From Cycloclasticus sp. (lineage in GTDB: Bacteria; Pseudomonadota; Gammaproteobacteria; Methylococcales; Cycloclasticaceae), in NCBI GenBank assembly GCA_002700385.1, contig PADC01000006.1, forward strand, positions 62,001-126,000: a stretch of 64,000 bases of DNA, read 5' to 3'. How positions within the stretch are numbered: the stretch's first letter is position 1; the number at the start of each line of letters is the position of its first letter. The position numbers and the translations under genes are program-made. Under the pieces are notes generated by a model, which saw only the letters and a program-made list of their open reading frames with translations, made no database searches and was not told where the DNA came from. Below are positions 8,534 through 17,675 of this stretch, piece by piece.

Positions 8534-10132
8534 ATGTCTAACACCTTTTCTTACGATGCGATCATTATCGGTAGCGGTGCTGCTGGCCTTGGCCTAGCGC
8601 TCACGCTTCCTGATCATTTACAAATCGCTGTTTTTTCTAAATCAAACATGTCTGAAGGGAGCACTTATTATGCGCAAGGCGGAATTTCTGCGGTATTAGA
8701 CAGTGCCGATTCGCACGAATCTCACCGAATCGATACCATGAGAGCCGGTGCAGGGTTATGTCATGAGGATATAGTTGAACTGGTCGTCTCTAATGGTAAA
8801 GCAAGTATTGATTGGCTCATGGCCAATAATGTCGAATTTTCCACAAAAAAAAATACCCAATCCAAAAGAAAATTGCATTTAACAAAAGAAGGTGGGCATT
8901 CTTATAGACGAGTCGTACATGCCGATGACTCTACGGGACAAGCCGTTCAAATAGCGCTTAACGATCAGGTCGTTAACAGGTCAAATATAAAGATATTTGA
9001 ACACCATAATATTATCGATCTGGTCACCAGCTATGATGATAAAACAGGTAAAAAAAAGGTCATCGGTTGTTATGTACTGGATACTAAAAAAGACCAAATT
9101 TTTAGCATTAAAGCCCCTTGTATTACATTGGCAACTGGCGGCGCTAGCAAAGTATACCTATACACCAGTAACCCCGATGTTTCTACCGGCGATGGAATAG
9201 CGATGGCATGGCGGGCTGGGTGCCGAGTTGCAAATATGGAATTCATGCAATTTCACCCAACCTGTTTGTTCCACCCAGAAGCCAAATCTTTTTTAATCAG
9301 CGAAGCTGTTAGAGGTGAAGGTGGCTTGTTATTATTACCTGATGGAACACGTTTTATGCCGAATTTTGACAAACGTGCTGAATTAGCTCCCCGTGATATT
9401 GTTGCACGAGCTATTGATCACGAGATGAAGCGACTAGGCATTCCTTCTGTGTTCTTAGATATCAGTCACCGAACAGCAAAATTCACAAAATCTCATTTCC
9501 CAATGCTCCACAAGAAGTGCTTAAACTTTGGTTTTGATATGACAAAGGAACCTTTACCTGTCGTTCCTGCCGCGCACTATACCTGTGGAGGCGTCATGAC
9601 GAATCAAAATGGTGAAACCGATATTGCAGGCTTATATGCCATAGGAGAAACCGCCTTTACCGGACTACATGGCGCGAATAGAATGGCGAGTAACTCCATA
9701 CTTGAATGTTTGGTTTTTGCTAAACAAGCCAGTCTTCATATAACAAAATTTCTACAACATGCGAATAAATCGCCTGATATAAAACCCTGGGATGACTCAA
9801 AGGTTATTAGCTCTGACGAAGCCATTGTCGTCTCGCATAATTGGGCAGAATTACGTCAATTTATGTGGGATTATGTCGGTATCGTGCGGACGACAAAAAG
9901 GTTGCAACGCGCCAAGCACCGAATAAACTTACTAAAACAAGAAATTGAGGAGTATTACAGTAATTTTCATGTAACAAGTGATTTTCTTGAATTAAGAAAC
10001 TTAGTTACCACCGCAGAGTTAATCATTGAAAGCGCCCTTCTTCGAAAGGAAAGCCGTGGCCTACACTATACACTCGATTATCCAAAAATCGACGACAAGC
10101 ATTTTAAAAAAGATACCGTACTGACACCTTAA
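8534..10132 (+). CDS. nadB: L-aspartate oxidase
   Basis: NadB oxidises L-aspartate to iminoaspartate with FAD, the first step of de novo NAD synthesis. The FAD-binding IIGSGAAGLGLAL is near residues 11-23, followed by the flavoprotein motifs YYAQGGISAVLD, EFMQFHPTCLF, AVRGEGG and GLHGANRMASNSILE; the active-site RKESRGLHYTLDYP ends the protein. Length 532 is typical. It resembles SdhA but lacks a covalent-flavin histidine motif and has the aspartate-oxidase C-terminus. No strong Shine-Dalgarno precedes the ATG. It is one of few plus-strand genes here, and its end overlaps that of ygfX by four bases. nadA and nadC are not in the window. Confidence 0.96.
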   Translation: MSNTFSYDAIIIGSGAAGLGLALTLPDHLQIAVFSKSNMSEGSTYYAQGGISAVLDSADSHESHRIDTMRAGAGLCHEDIVELVVSNGKASIDWLMANNVEFSTKKNTQSKRKLHLTKEGGHSYRRVVHADDSTGQAVQIALNDQVVNRSNIKIFEHHNIIDLVTSYDDKTGKKKVIGCYVLDTKKDQIFSIKAPCITLATGGASKVYLYTSNPDVSTGDGIAMAWRAGCRVANMEFMQFHPTCLFHPEAKSFLISEAVRGEGGLLLLPDGTRFMPNFDKRAELAPRDIVARAIDHEMKRLGIPSVFLDISHRTAKFTKSHFPMLHKKCLNFGFDMTKEPLPVVPAAHYTCGGVMTNQNGETDIAGLYAIGETAFTGLHGANRMASNSILECLVFAKQASLHITKFLQHANKSPDIKPWDDSKVISSDEAIVVSHNWAELRQFMWDYVGIVRTTKRLQRAKHRINLLKQEIEEYYSNFHVTSDFLELRNLVTTAELIIESALLRKESRGLHYTLDYPKIDDKHFKKDTVLTP

Positions 10133-10593
10133 GGCTGCATTAATTGGCTTTTATACACACGTAAAGCCATGCGTAATTTTCTTGCTTCTTCGCGTGTCAT
10201 CGAATCATTAGCTAATAGTACATTGACTCTCTTCTTATTTGATTCGAAGTGCAGAAAATAAAGCGGCCCGATTAAAGCACTCGTATCCCTTAACCGGCAA
10301 TTCTCCATTATTAAACCCGACTGATAAATGGACCAACTTCCATCAGACCTACAGCGTATTGTTATTTTTTTGTAGTCATTTAATGTATTTAAATAAAAAA
10401 AACGTACGGCTATGGCCAAAGTGATAAACGACAAAACAAGCTGAAAACTTAAAGCCAACTCGTTTAACCAGCATGATAAAAAAATTAAAACAAAGAAACT
10501 TAAATAGAGGCGCCTTAAAATAGACGATGATTGAATCTTAACCTCAAAGGGCGGTACGAATTTTTTCAACGATATTCGCCACACCGGCGTCAC
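10129..10593 (-). CDS. YgfX (CptA) family membrane protein
   Basis: A small membrane protein of the YgfX family, encoded after sdhE as in E. coli. Two close hydrophobic segments (about residues 30-44 and 49-67) are followed by a soluble domain ending NDSMTREEARKLRMALRVYK, which matches the conserved YgfX C-terminus (ADSM, then a basic helix). In E. coli the pair was once described as a toxin-antitoxin module; the sdhE context favours a membrane accessory role. The frame opens with GTG at 10593, which would overlap sdhE by 50 bases without a clear ribosome site, so the true start is uncertain. Confidence 0.75.
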   Translation of the reverse strand: MTPVWRISLKKFVPPFEVKIQSSSILRRLYLSFFVLIFLSCWLNELALSFQLVLSFITLAIAVRFFYLNTLNDYKKITIRCRSDGSWSIYQSGLIMENCRLRDTSALIGPLYFLHFESNKKRVNVLLANDSMTREEARKLRMALRVYKSQLMQP

Positions 10594-10780
10594 TAGGGTG
10601 ATCGTTGTAGAGCATAAAACCTAAAATTTCAGGGTCTTCTATCTCCAGAAGCTTATCAAAACTTTCTTTTTCTCCGGCTGACAGGCCATCGTAATGGTTT
10701 TCTACAAAACGAGTGAAGAGCACATCAAGCTCCTTCACGCCACGCCGGCAGCGCCAAAGAAGCTTGGATTTATCAGACAT
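10544..10780 (-). CDS. sdhE: Succinate dehydrogenase flavinylation factor SdhE
   Basis: SdhE assists covalent attachment of FAD to SdhA. The 78-residue protein has the diagnostic RGxxE motif at residues 13-17 (RGVKE) in the context CRRGVKELD, then the helical YDGLSAGEKESFDKLLEIEDPEI region. Its ATG overlaps the sdhB stop by one base, so it is the fifth sdh operon gene and translation is probably coupled to the iron-sulfur subunit. Its target SdhA carries the expected flavin-linked histidine. Confidence 0.95.
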   Translation of the reverse strand: MSDKSKLLWRCRRGVKELDVLFTRFVENHYDGLSAGEKESFDKLLEIEDPEILGFMLYNDHPSDAGVANIVEKIRTAL

Positions 10781-11565
10781 CAGGCGATCTTACGCTCAAC
10801 TAATAATTTTTTGATCTCTGCAATGGCTTTCGCAGGGTTCAGGCCTTTAGGGCAGGTTTCCGTGCAGTTCATAATAGTATGACAACGGTACAACTTAAAC
10901 GGGTCTTCTAATTCATCTAGGCGCTCGCCAGCATTTTCATCACGAGAATCAGCCAACCAACGATAAGCTTGAAGTAAAATAGCCGGGCCCAGATAACGAT
11001 CACCATTCCACCAGTAACTTGGGCATGAAGTAGAACAACAAGCACAAAGAATACATTCATATAAACCGTCCAGTTTTGAGCGTTCCTCCTTCGATTGAAG
11101 TCGCTCTTTATCACCTGGCGGTGGCGTTGTCGATTGAATCCACGGTTTGATTGAAGCATATTGAGCATAAAAATGTGTCAAATCAGGCACAATATCCTTA
11201 ACAACCGGCATATGAGGCAGTGGGTAGATTTTTATAGGTCCCTCGATATCACTGATATCTTTAGTACACGCCAACGTATTTCTACCATTGATGTTCATTG
11301 AGCAAGAACCGCAAATACCTTCGCGGCATGATCGACGAAATGCTAATGTTGAATCCACCTCATCTTTAATTTTGATAATTGCATCCAGCACCATGGGGCC
11401 ACAGGTATCGAGGTCAATATGATAGGTATCAATGCGTGGATTTTCTCCAGTGTCTGGGTCCCAGCGATAAATTTCTACTGCTTGAATATTAGTCGCACCA
11501 TCGGGTGCCGGAAAGGTTTTCCCTTTTTTAACTACAGAATTTTCTGGAAGCGTAAATTCAGCCAT
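10780..11565 (-). CDS. sdhB: Succinate dehydrogenase iron-sulfur subunit
   Basis: SdhB carries electrons from the flavin subunit to quinone through three iron-sulfur clusters. The [2Fe-2S] ligands are Cys80, Cys85, Cys88 and Cys100 ([14 protein letters not shown]...LAC). The [4Fe-4S] set is Cys171, Cys174, Cys177 and Cys181 ([12 protein letters not shown]), and Cys228, Cys234 and Cys238 ([17 protein letters not shown]) hold the [3Fe-4S] cluster. Length 261 fits the mitochondrial/alphaproteobacterial type. The ATG has AGAGGA upstream. It lies between sdhA and sdhE. Confidence 0.98.
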   Translation of the reverse strand: MAEFTLPENSVVKKGKTFPAPDGATNIQAVEIYRWDPDTGENPRIDTYHIDLDTCGPMVLDAIIKIKDEVDSTLAFRRSCREGICGSCSMNINGRNTLACTKDISDIEGPIKIYPLPHMPVVKDIVPDLTHFYAQYASIKPWIQSTTPPPGDKERLQSKEERSKLDGLYECILCACCSTSCPSYWWNGDRYLGPAILLQAYRWLADSRDENAGERLDELEDPFKLYRCHTIMNCTETCPKGLNPAKAIAEIKKLLVERKIA

Positions 11566-11583
11566 TTATATATCCTCTAAGTC

Positions 11584-13377
11584 TTAGTAGACGCGTTTTT
11601 TTGGCGGTACAACGTCCACATCATCTGACAATGTGTACATATGTACAGGGCGATACTTAATATGTACTTTGTTACTTTCATCAAACCACATAATAGAATG
11701 CTTATGCCATTGATCGTCATCACGGTCGGGGAAATCTTCACGCGCATGCCCACCACGACTTTCTTCTCTGTTTAAAGCGCCTTCAATCGTCACAGCTGCT
11801 TGTGACAGCAAGTTATCCAGTTCAAGTGTTTCAATTAAATCCGTATTCCAAATAAGCGAACGATCAGAGACTGAGACATCTTTAAATGACGCTTGAACTT
11901 CTTTCAGTCTATCAACCCCTTCCTGCATAGATTCACCCGTTCTAAAGACAGCGGCGTGTTTTTGCATGGTTTTTTGCATTTCAAGACGAATTTCTGATGT
12001 TTTTTTAGAGCCATCTGCATTTCTATACTTATCCAAACGCGTTAATGCTTTATCACAAGCAGTTTCAGCTAAATCAGGGTGATCAGTGCCCGGCTTAACC
12101 ACTTCAGCCGCTCTAATTGCAGCTGACCGGCCGAACACCACTAAATCTAACAATGAATTTGAACCCAGCCGGTTCGCACCATGAACAGACACACAAGCCG
12201 CTTCACCAATTGCCATCAAGCCTTGAACAACTTTATCAGGGTCATCACCGTCTAACGTCACCACTTCACCTTTGTAGTTTGTTGGAATACCGCCCATGTT
12301 GTAATGAACCGTTGGTAGAACCGGTATCGGTTCTTTACTGACGTCCACGCCGGCAAATATTTTTGCACTTTCAGCAATACCGGGCAAACGTTCCTCAATC
12401 ACTTCAGGCCCTAAGTGCTCTAGGTGAAGATGGATATGATCGCCATCAGGACCCACACCACGGCCTTCATTAATTTCAATCGTCATGGAACGACTGACCA
12501 CATCACGAGACGCCAAATCTTTAGCATTTGGTGCATAGCGCTCCATAAACCGTTCGCCTTTAGAGTTAGTTAAATAGCCACCTTCTCCTCGAACACCTTC
12601 GGTAATTAAACACCCTGAACCATATATGCCCGTTGGATGAAATTGAACAAACTCCATATCTTGTAACGGTAAGCCAGCACGCAACACCATTGCATTGCCA
12701 TCGCCAGTACAGGTATGAGCAGAAGTACATGAAAAATACGAACGGCCATAACCACCCGTCGCCATGACCGCCATATGAGACCGGAACAAGTGCAACGTTC
12801 CATCATCCATTTTAAGCGCCAGAACACCTCGACAAACGCCGTCATCGTCCATAATGAGATCTAACGCGAAATATTCAATAAAAAACTCGGCATCGTGTTT
12901 TAACGATTGCTGATAAAGCGTGTGGAGAATTGCATGACCCGTTCTATCCGCTGCCGCACAAGTACGTTGAGCCGTTCCTTCACCGTAATTTGTTGTCATC
13001 CCACCAAAAGGACGTTGATAAATTTTACCTTCCTCGGTACGTGAAAAAGGGACACCGTAATGCTCCAGTTCTACAATAGCCGGAATCGCTTCGCGGCACA
13101 TATATTCAATGGCGTCCTGATCGCCAAGCCAGTCAGAACCTTTAACCGTATCATACATATGCCAGCGCCAATCATCTTGCCCCATATTACCCAAAGCGGC
13201 ACTGATGCCGCCTTGAGCAGCAACTGTATGACTACGTGTCGGAAATACTTTAGTAAGGCATGCCGTTTTTAAACCTTTTTGAGCCATACCGAACGTTGCC
13301 CTTAAACCTGCTCCACCAGCACCTACGACAACAACGTCATATTTATGTTCGGTTATTTTATAATCTTTAATACTCAT
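11584..13377 (-). CDS. sdhA: Succinate dehydrogenase flavoprotein subunit
   Basis: SdhA oxidises succinate to fumarate in the TCA cycle and respiratory complex II. The dinucleotide-binding [12 protein letters not shown] is at about residues 16-27, and the covalent FAD site is His50 in [11 protein letters not shown]. The catalytic region includes [16 protein letters not shown] and [18 protein letters not shown], and the end carries [18 protein letters not shown]. Length 597 and wording match the alphaproteobacterial/mitochondrial subgroup. GGAGG lies upstream of the ATG. It is encoded between the membrane anchors and SdhB. Confidence 0.98.
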   Translation of the reverse strand: MSIKDYKITEHKYDVVVVGAGGAGLRATFGMAQKGLKTACLTKVFPTRSHTVAAQGGISAALGNMGQDDWRWHMYDTVKGSDWLGDQDAIEYMCREAIPAIVELEHYGVPFSRTEEGKIYQRPFGGMTTNYGEGTAQRTCAAADRTGHAILHTLYQQSLKHDAEFFIEYFALDLIMDDDGVCRGVLALKMDDGTLHLFRSHMAVMATGGYGRSYFSCTSAHTCTGDGNAMVLRAGLPLQDMEFVQFHPTGIYGSGCLITEGVRGEGGYLTNSKGERFMERYAPNAKDLASRDVVSRSMTIEINEGRGVGPDGDHIHLHLEHLGPEVIEERLPGIAESAKIFAGVDVSKEPIPVLPTVHYNMGGIPTNYKGEVVTLDGDDPDKVVQGLMAIGEAACVSVHGANRLGSNSLLDLVVFGRSAAIRAAEVVKPGTDHPDLAETACDKALTRLDKYRNADGSKKTSEIRLEMQKTMQKHAAVFRTGESMQEGVDRLKEVQASFKDVSVSDRSLIWNTDLIETLELDNLLSQAAVTIEGALNREESRGGHAREDFPDRDDDQWHKHSIMWFDESNKVHIKYRPVHMYTLSDDVDVVPPKKRVY

Positions 13378-13382
13378 ACAAA

Positions 13383-13763
13383 CTAGCCTCCAACGGCAAT
13401 ACGCACCACAGCAATAATGCCAGCAGCAGCCAATAAAAATAATAATAAATTGGTGCCCATAATTGCAGAAATACGCACGGCCTTAGCACCAATGTAATCT
13501 TCGTAAATCACTTGCATCCCAAGGGCTGCATGATAGAAAGCAGCAACAATCAGACTGATAATCAAGGCCGCAGACCATGGTGACCCAATGCATTCAGCGA
13601 CTGTGTTGTAATCAGACATGCTCAATACAGCAACTTTAAAAGCAAACCAGACTGTTAATGGAATGAGAGCAACCGCCGTGACGCGTTGAACCCACCAGTG
13701 ATGTAACCCTTCTTTTGCAGAACCCAGACCTTTCGCCTGGCCAAGTGGTGACCTTAAACCCAT
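13383..13763 (-). CDS. sdhD: Succinate dehydrogenase membrane anchor subunit
   Basis: SdhD is one of two membrane anchors that bind heme b and ubiquinone. From the ATG at 13763 the protein has 126 residues ([19 protein letters not shown]...) and three membrane helices; the second contains [15 protein letters not shown], typical of heme/quinone-site anchors. I choose this start because GGAGGAG lies just upstream, inside the end of sdhC; an upstream in-frame start at 13802 would overlap sdhC further without such a site. The N-terminal [18 protein letters not shown] pattern is alphaproteobacterial in type. Confidence 0.93.
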   Translation of the reverse strand: MGLRSPLGQAKGLGSAKEGLHHWWVQRVTAVALIPLTVWFAFKVAVLSMSDYNTVAECIGSPWSAALIISLIVAAFYHAALGMQVIYEDYIGAKAVRISAIMGTNLLLFLLAAAGIIAVVRIAVGG

Positions 13764-13765
13764 TT

Positions 13766-14161
13766 TTATGCTCCTCCACCCGTAGAAAACGCAATAATCC
13801 AAACAAGCACAGTAAGAAAACCTGCTGCACCGAGTACAATATAAGATGATTTCTCAACGTCACTTTTTTCAAAACAATAGCCCGCATCCCACACCAAATG
13901 CCTGATCCCATTTGCTAGATGAAAAAATAATGCAAAAGACCAACCAAATAAGATCAGCTTGCCAAAAAAGCCGCCCATAAATTCCTGAGCCTCATTAAAT
14001 GATTGTTCCCCACCAGCTAGCGCCATTAACCACCAAACCAACACAACAGTTCCGATAGTTAAAAAAGCACCTGTGCCACGGTGTACAATGGATATCAATG
14101 CTGATAAAGGCAGACGGTATACATCCAGATGCGGCGATAAGGGCCTGTTATTACTACTCAT
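13766..14161 (-). CDS. sdhC: Succinate dehydrogenase cytochrome b556 subunit
   Basis: SdhC is the larger membrane anchor of complex II. The N-terminus NRPLSPHLDVYR and IVHRGTGAFL motif are followed by three helices; HLANGIRHLVWDAGY (residues 81-95) supplies the heme-ligand histidine (probably His81) and the conserved family signature. Length 131 is typical. The wording matches the mitochondrial/alphaproteobacterial SdhC subgroup more than E. coli SdhC. It follows the small SDHAF4-like gene and precedes sdhD with two bases between stop and start. Confidence 0.95.
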   Translation of the reverse strand: MSSNNRPLSPHLDVYRLPLSALISIVHRGTGAFLTIGTVVLVWWLMALAGGEQSFNEAQEFMGGFFGKLILFGWSFALFFHLANGIRHLVWDAGYCFEKSDVEKSSYIVLGAAGFLTVLVWIIAFSTGGGA

Positions 14162-14189
14162 ATAAAACCTCTTGATGACGTAAAATTAT

Positions 14190-14351
14190 TTAGAAATCAA
14201 TGCATCGACCGTTTTTTTCCCAGTCTCCGTAGCGCGTTGGTTCTGGGCCAGCACGACCATTAATTTCTTTTGTTAATTCAGGTGCGGGTTTGTCGTGTTT
14301 TTTAGAGTTATCTTCTTTAGACAGATCAACCGACTCTACTTCTTTATTCAT
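14190..14351 (-). CDS. SDHAF4-like (DUF1674) succinate dehydrogenase assembly factor
   Basis: A 53-residue protein whose C-terminus INGRAGPEPTRYGDWEKNG then RCIDF is the hallmark of DUF1674, the family of mitochondrial SDHAF4/Sdh8, which binds flavinylated SDHA and protects it before assembly with SDHB. The N-terminal half is charged and probably disordered. I place the start at the ATG at 14351 (MNKEVESVDL), with GGGTG upstream; the open frame reaches 14420 but that extension lacks support. It sits directly before sdhC, so the operon encodes assembly factors at both ends (SdhE at the other). Function is inferred from the family and the location. Confidence 0.85.
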   Translation of the reverse strand: MNKEVESVDLSKEDNSKKHDKPAPELTKEINGRAGPEPTRYGDWEKNGRCIDF

Positions 14352-14488
14352 TAAAACACCCAAAATGTGGAAGTGGATAAGATTAAAACATCGGCTCTTG
14401 ATATTCAAGGCAATACTCATTTTTTGTGCCGCAACAAAAGCCTATTTAAGGATACAATACAGGTTTTATAACAAACAACTTTTATTCT

Positions 14489-15361
14489 ATGCCGTTACCT
14501 GTTTTATACGAACTTTCTCACCACAAGCGTATCCTTTCTTTTTCAGGTCAAGATGCAGAAATCTTTCTGCAAGGGCAAATAACCGGGGATGTTTCATCTC
14601 TCAATGATTCAAACAACCTATTTGCTGCGCTATGTAACCCAAAAGGACGAGTCATCACGCTTTTTCATCTTTACAAACTGGGTAAAACCTTTTTTATGGT
14701 TTTATCCAGCGACATGTCTGAAACAATTATCAAGCGCCTTAAAATGTTTATTTTCCGGTCAGACGTCAGTATTGAAGATGTCTCCAATCACTATCAAGTG
14801 TTTGGTACATCTCAGTCGCAAACAGAAGCAATAATCGGCATGAAGTCTGTTGTAAAATTTATTAAATACCCAACCGTGGACGACTTAGCTCTTCTCATTC
14901 TTCCTAAGGAACAGCTCCCTACCTTGCAGAGCACATTTGATGTTCACAACAATTATCATGAATGGCAGAAGCTACTGATCGAGGCCTGCCTCCCTGACAT
15001 AACCCTTGACACTTCAGAGCTCTTTATCCCTCAGATGTTGAACCTGGATCTTTTGGAGGGCATTAGTTTTCAAAAAGGTTGCTACACAGGGCAAGAAGTG
15101 ATCGCACGTCTGCATTACAAAGGCACCGTCAAAAGGCGTTTAGCCCTGTATTCTACAAGAAACAGAAAGAAAGCCGGTGAAGAGATTTATCGTAAAGATG
15201 AACCCAACAGCATAGGGACAATCTTAAATTGTGAGGTAAAAAATGAACAAGGATATATGGGCTTAATGGTAATAAAAACATCGTATATGGGCGAAGAACA
15301 ACTCACGTTGAATACCCAAGAAGAACTAACCGTGCAGGTTCCAAAAAATCATCTACACTAA
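14489..15361 (+). CDS. ygfZ: YgfZ/CAF17 folate-binding iron-sulfur maintenance protein
   Basis: A folate-binding GcvT-like protein that supports synthesis or repair of certain iron-sulfur enzymes. The diagnostic motif KGCYTGQE is at residues 196-203, with the conserved Cys198, in the context LEGISFQKGCYTGQEVIARL. The N-terminus has FLQGQITGDVSSL near residues 26-38 and LCNPKGRVI, both family hallmarks. Length 290 is near the usual size. It is divergent from the sdh operon, whose SdhB needs iron-sulfur clusters, and is followed on the same strand by an HDOD gene 27 bp on. No strong Shine-Dalgarno is seen. Confidence 0.93.
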   Translation: MPLPVLYELSHHKRILSFSGQDAEIFLQGQITGDVSSLNDSNNLFAALCNPKGRVITLFHLYKLGKTFFMVLSSDMSETIIKRLKMFIFRSDVSIEDVSNHYQVFGTSQSQTEAIIGMKSVVKFIKYPTVDDLALLILPKEQLPTLQSTFDVHNNYHEWQKLLIEACLPDITLDTSELFIPQMLNLDLLEGISFQKGCYTGQEVIARLHYKGTVKRRLALYSTRNRKKAGEEIYRKDEPNSIGTILNCEVKNEQGYMGLMVIKTSYMGEEQLTLNTQEELTVQVPKNHLH

Positions 15362-15388
15362 TTTCACATGGTTTAAACAGACTGATCA

Positions 15389-16246
15389 GTGAAATTAATG
15401 AACTTACCAAGCAAAGAAGAATTTTTAGCATCCTTAAAAAAAGAGATACAAGATGAGACGCTCGTTCTTCCAACTTTCCCAGACGTAGCGCTCAAAGCAC
15501 GTGAAGCTGCAAACAATGAGAACATCACCGCGGAACAACTCGCCACAATCATTAATACAGATGCTGCTTTATCAGCACGGTTATTAAAAGTAGCCAATTC
15601 CCCTCTTTTTAGGGCACGAAATAAAATTGATAATATCCAAGTTGCCCTCACTCGGTTAGGTCATCGAGTGGTTAGAAACTTGATCATGAGCATCACTGTT
15701 GAACAGATGTTTCAGGCTGAATCCAAGATCATGGCCGAACGATTCAAAAAAGCTTGGCAACATAGCATTCAAGTCGCGGCGTTTAGCAGGGTTCTTGCGA
15801 TGTCTCTCCCCGACTTAGACCCTGAACAAGCTATGTTGGCTGGGCTTATTCATGATATCGGCGTACTTCCCATTTTATTAAAGGCTGAGAAGCACGACCA
15901 ACTTATGGCTCAACCTGAAGCCCTCGACAATCTAATTGATGAGCTGCATACACGGGTGGGCTCTCTTATTGTTGAACACTGGGACTTTCCTAAAAGCCTG
16001 ACCGATGTCGTTTTAGAACACGAAAATTTATATAGAGACCCGCGACCTGAAGCCGATTATTCTGACGTCGTTTTGGTTGCTAATTTACAAACTCCCTCAA
16101 GAGAACAGCATAAAAACAATCATTTAGACTGGTCAAAAATCCCTGCTTTTAAAAAGCTGGGGTTAGATCATGAAGTTGATGTTATTACCATTGAAGGCGT
16201 TCCTGAAAAAATCGAAGAAGTTGAAGAAATCTTTATAACAGCCTAA
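15389..16246 (+). CDS. HDOD domain protein
   Basis: A stand-alone HDOD protein, a relative of HD phosphohydrolases that usually lacks enzyme activity and acts in signalling. The HDOD pattern runs over about residues 20-220: LPTFPDVALKAREAANNE, then INTDAALSARLLKVANSPLF, then the HD-like AGLIHDIGVLPIL and VEHWDFPKSL. No GGDEF, EAL or receiver domain is attached. The first start codon is GTG at 15389; an ATG three codons later (15398) is equally possible, and neither has a strong ribosome site. The target pathway cannot be read from the context, though ygfZ precedes it. Confidence 0.88.
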   Translation: MKLMNLPSKEEFLASLKKEIQDETLVLPTFPDVALKAREAANNENITAEQLATIINTDAALSARLLKVANSPLFRARNKIDNIQVALTRLGHRVVRNLIMSITVEQMFQAESKIMAERFKKAWQHSIQVAAFSRVLAMSLPDLDPEQAMLAGLIHDIGVLPILLKAEKHDQLMAQPEALDNLIDELHTRVGSLIVEHWDFPKSLTDVVLEHENLYRDPRPEADYSDVVLVANLQTPSREQHKNNHLDWSKIPAFKKLGLDHEVDVITIEGVPEKIEEVEEIFITA

Positions 16247-16261
16247 CAATCGTAGTCACTA

Positions 16262-16843
16262 TTAGCGCTTTACTAGGTTTTCTAAATCGTAAAGAAGGTC
16301 TTCATTTGTAGAAGATTGTGTTGCTAATAAGCGCGCCTTCCCTTTCGCATCAAAAATAAACACGGCTCCGCTGTGGGAAACATCATAATTACCTTCGCCA
16401 TCCTTATCGCCATAGCCAAAAGTCACGCGATATTTTTTAGTCATCGCCTTGATAACAGGCTCTTCACCACGTAGCCCGATAAAGGCCGGGCCAAACATAT
16501 TGGTATATTTTTTCAGTTTTTCAGTACTGTCGCGCTCGGGGTCCACCGAAACAAATAAAACCTTAATCGCAGCGCCATTAGGGTCAACTTTTTTTAACAC
16601 AGAAGATAACTGATGCATTGTCGTCGGGCATATTTCAGGACAATTAGTAAAGCCAAAAAATAGAGCGACTGAGTATCCAAGAAAATCGTTTGCTGTTGCC
16701 GTTTTATTGTTTTCGTCTATCAAAGTAAAATCAAGATCAGGAATCAATCCTGTCACATCAGTTAATCGAGTTGGTTCATCTTTCGCGCACGAAACCAAAG
16801 CCAGCACCGCAAGAATACTGAGCACATATTTAATTTTATTCAT
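16262..16843 (-). CDS. SCO1/SenC copper chaperone, lipoprotein
   Basis: SCO proteins deliver copper to the CuA centre of cytochrome c oxidase or act as thiol reductants. A lipoprotein signal ends in LVSC (Cys19). The copper-binding CPEIC is at residues 68-72 in GFTNCPEICPTTMHQL, and the third ligand is His157 in YDVSHSGAVFIFD; VDPERDS near 100-106 is also diagnostic. Length 193 is normal. Its start overlaps the end of ctaG by eight bases, so the pair is translated together. No cox subunit genes lie in the window, so the oxidase it serves is elsewhere. Confidence 0.94.
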   Translation of the reverse strand: MNKIKYVLSILAVLALVSCAKDEPTRLTDVTGLIPDLDFTLIDENNKTATANDFLGYSVALFFGFTNCPEICPTTMHQLSSVLKKVDPNGAAIKVLFVSVDPERDSTEKLKKYTNMFGPAFIGLRGEEPVIKAMTKKYRVTFGYGDKDGEGNYDVSHSGAVFIFDAKGKARLLATQSSTNEDLLYDLENLVKR

Positions 16844-17651
16844 TATCTTTACTTTTTTGATAGTTTAAACGACGACGTAGAACCAAAACTAAACCCAAGA
16901 CACTCATCATACTGGCTGGAATCCAAGTAACAATGCCTCCGTATATTTGGTCCTCCATCGGACTTATTGGCCAAGCACGGCCGCACACATCATACACATC
17001 ATAAATGATTGAATCAGTCAGTGTAATATAGGCCCCTAGTAACTGTTGAGGAACCACGACAACCAGCATCATTACAATGCGAATTTTAAAGCCTTTGGCT
17101 TCACCACGCCATTCAGGACCCAGCACCAACCACCAAAACAAAAAACCATCGATCAACATTGACCAATTCATGACATGATAGAGTTTCTTACTCAGCATAG
17201 CCGCGAAATGTATATCGGGGATAAGCCATAGGTAGATCAGGCCAACGAACACCACAGGCGCTATAACGGGGTGCTGAATAAATCTGTACAGACACGTACA
17301 AGGCCACTTGATGATAAAAGGTATACTTGACCATTTAGGCCACCCCTCTGGCCAGCCCTTTCCAACCAGTTCTGAAGCGCCCAAAACCATTAACAGAGGC
17401 GCTAAATGATGGAGCACCAGATGTTGAAAACGATGCACCCAAAACATGTACTGTGACAGGTAATCCACATACGTGTGTGAAACGACATAAATTGATATTA
17501 AACCAATGTAAAAACTGGCCAATTGCCAATAATTTTTATAGCCTTTCTCAAGTGATCTAAAACCGCGTGCATAGAATAAAAATAACAATGAAAAAGACAC
17601 CACCATTAAGGGTGAAAATTCCCAAGGCTTAAGATAACTGAGCGAGTGCAT
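16836..17651 (-). CDS. Cytochrome c oxidase assembly factor CtaG (Caa3_CtaG family)
   Basis: A seven-helix membrane protein of the Caa3_CtaG family, which assists assembly of aa3/caa3-type oxidases, probably in copper insertion. The conserved histidine-rich motif FWVHRFQHLVLHHLAPLLM is near residues 70-88, and further family features include WPKWSSIPF and the loop DQIYGGIVTWIPASMM. Length 271 fits. It is co-transcribed with the SCO gene, which supports a copper/oxidase role. It is unrelated to Cox11, which is also called CtaG. An extended -10 promoter lies just upstream. Confidence 0.88.
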   Translation of the reverse strand: MHSLSYLKPWEFSPLMVVSFSLLFLFYARGFRSLEKGYKNYWQLASFYIGLISIYVVSHTYVDYLSQYMFWVHRFQHLVLHHLAPLLMVLGASELVGKGWPEGWPKWSSIPFIIKWPCTCLYRFIQHPVIAPVVFVGLIYLWLIPDIHFAAMLSKKLYHVMNWSMLIDGFLFWWLVLGPEWRGEAKGFKIRIVMMLVVVVPQQLLGAYITLTDSIIYDVYDVCGRAWPISPMEDQIYGGIVTWIPASMMSVLGLVLVLRRRLNYQKSKDNE

Positions 17652-17675
17652 TTACAAAGAAGGGGTAAAAAGGTG

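Noticed and set aside
8534-10132. nadB as a second succinate dehydrogenase/fumarate reductase flavoprotein
   Set aside because: It lacks the covalent-flavin histidine motif and ends like aspartate oxidases; divergent placement from rpoE is the standard nadB position.
10129-10780. sdhE-ygfX as a toxin-antitoxin module (CptAB)
   Set aside because: SdhE has the RGxxE flavinylation motif and sits in the sdh operon; the assembly role explains the pair better.
13636-13911. 91-codon minus-strand frame across the sdhC/sdhD junction
   Set aside because: Out of frame with two well-supported genes, no ribosome site and no recognisable protein.
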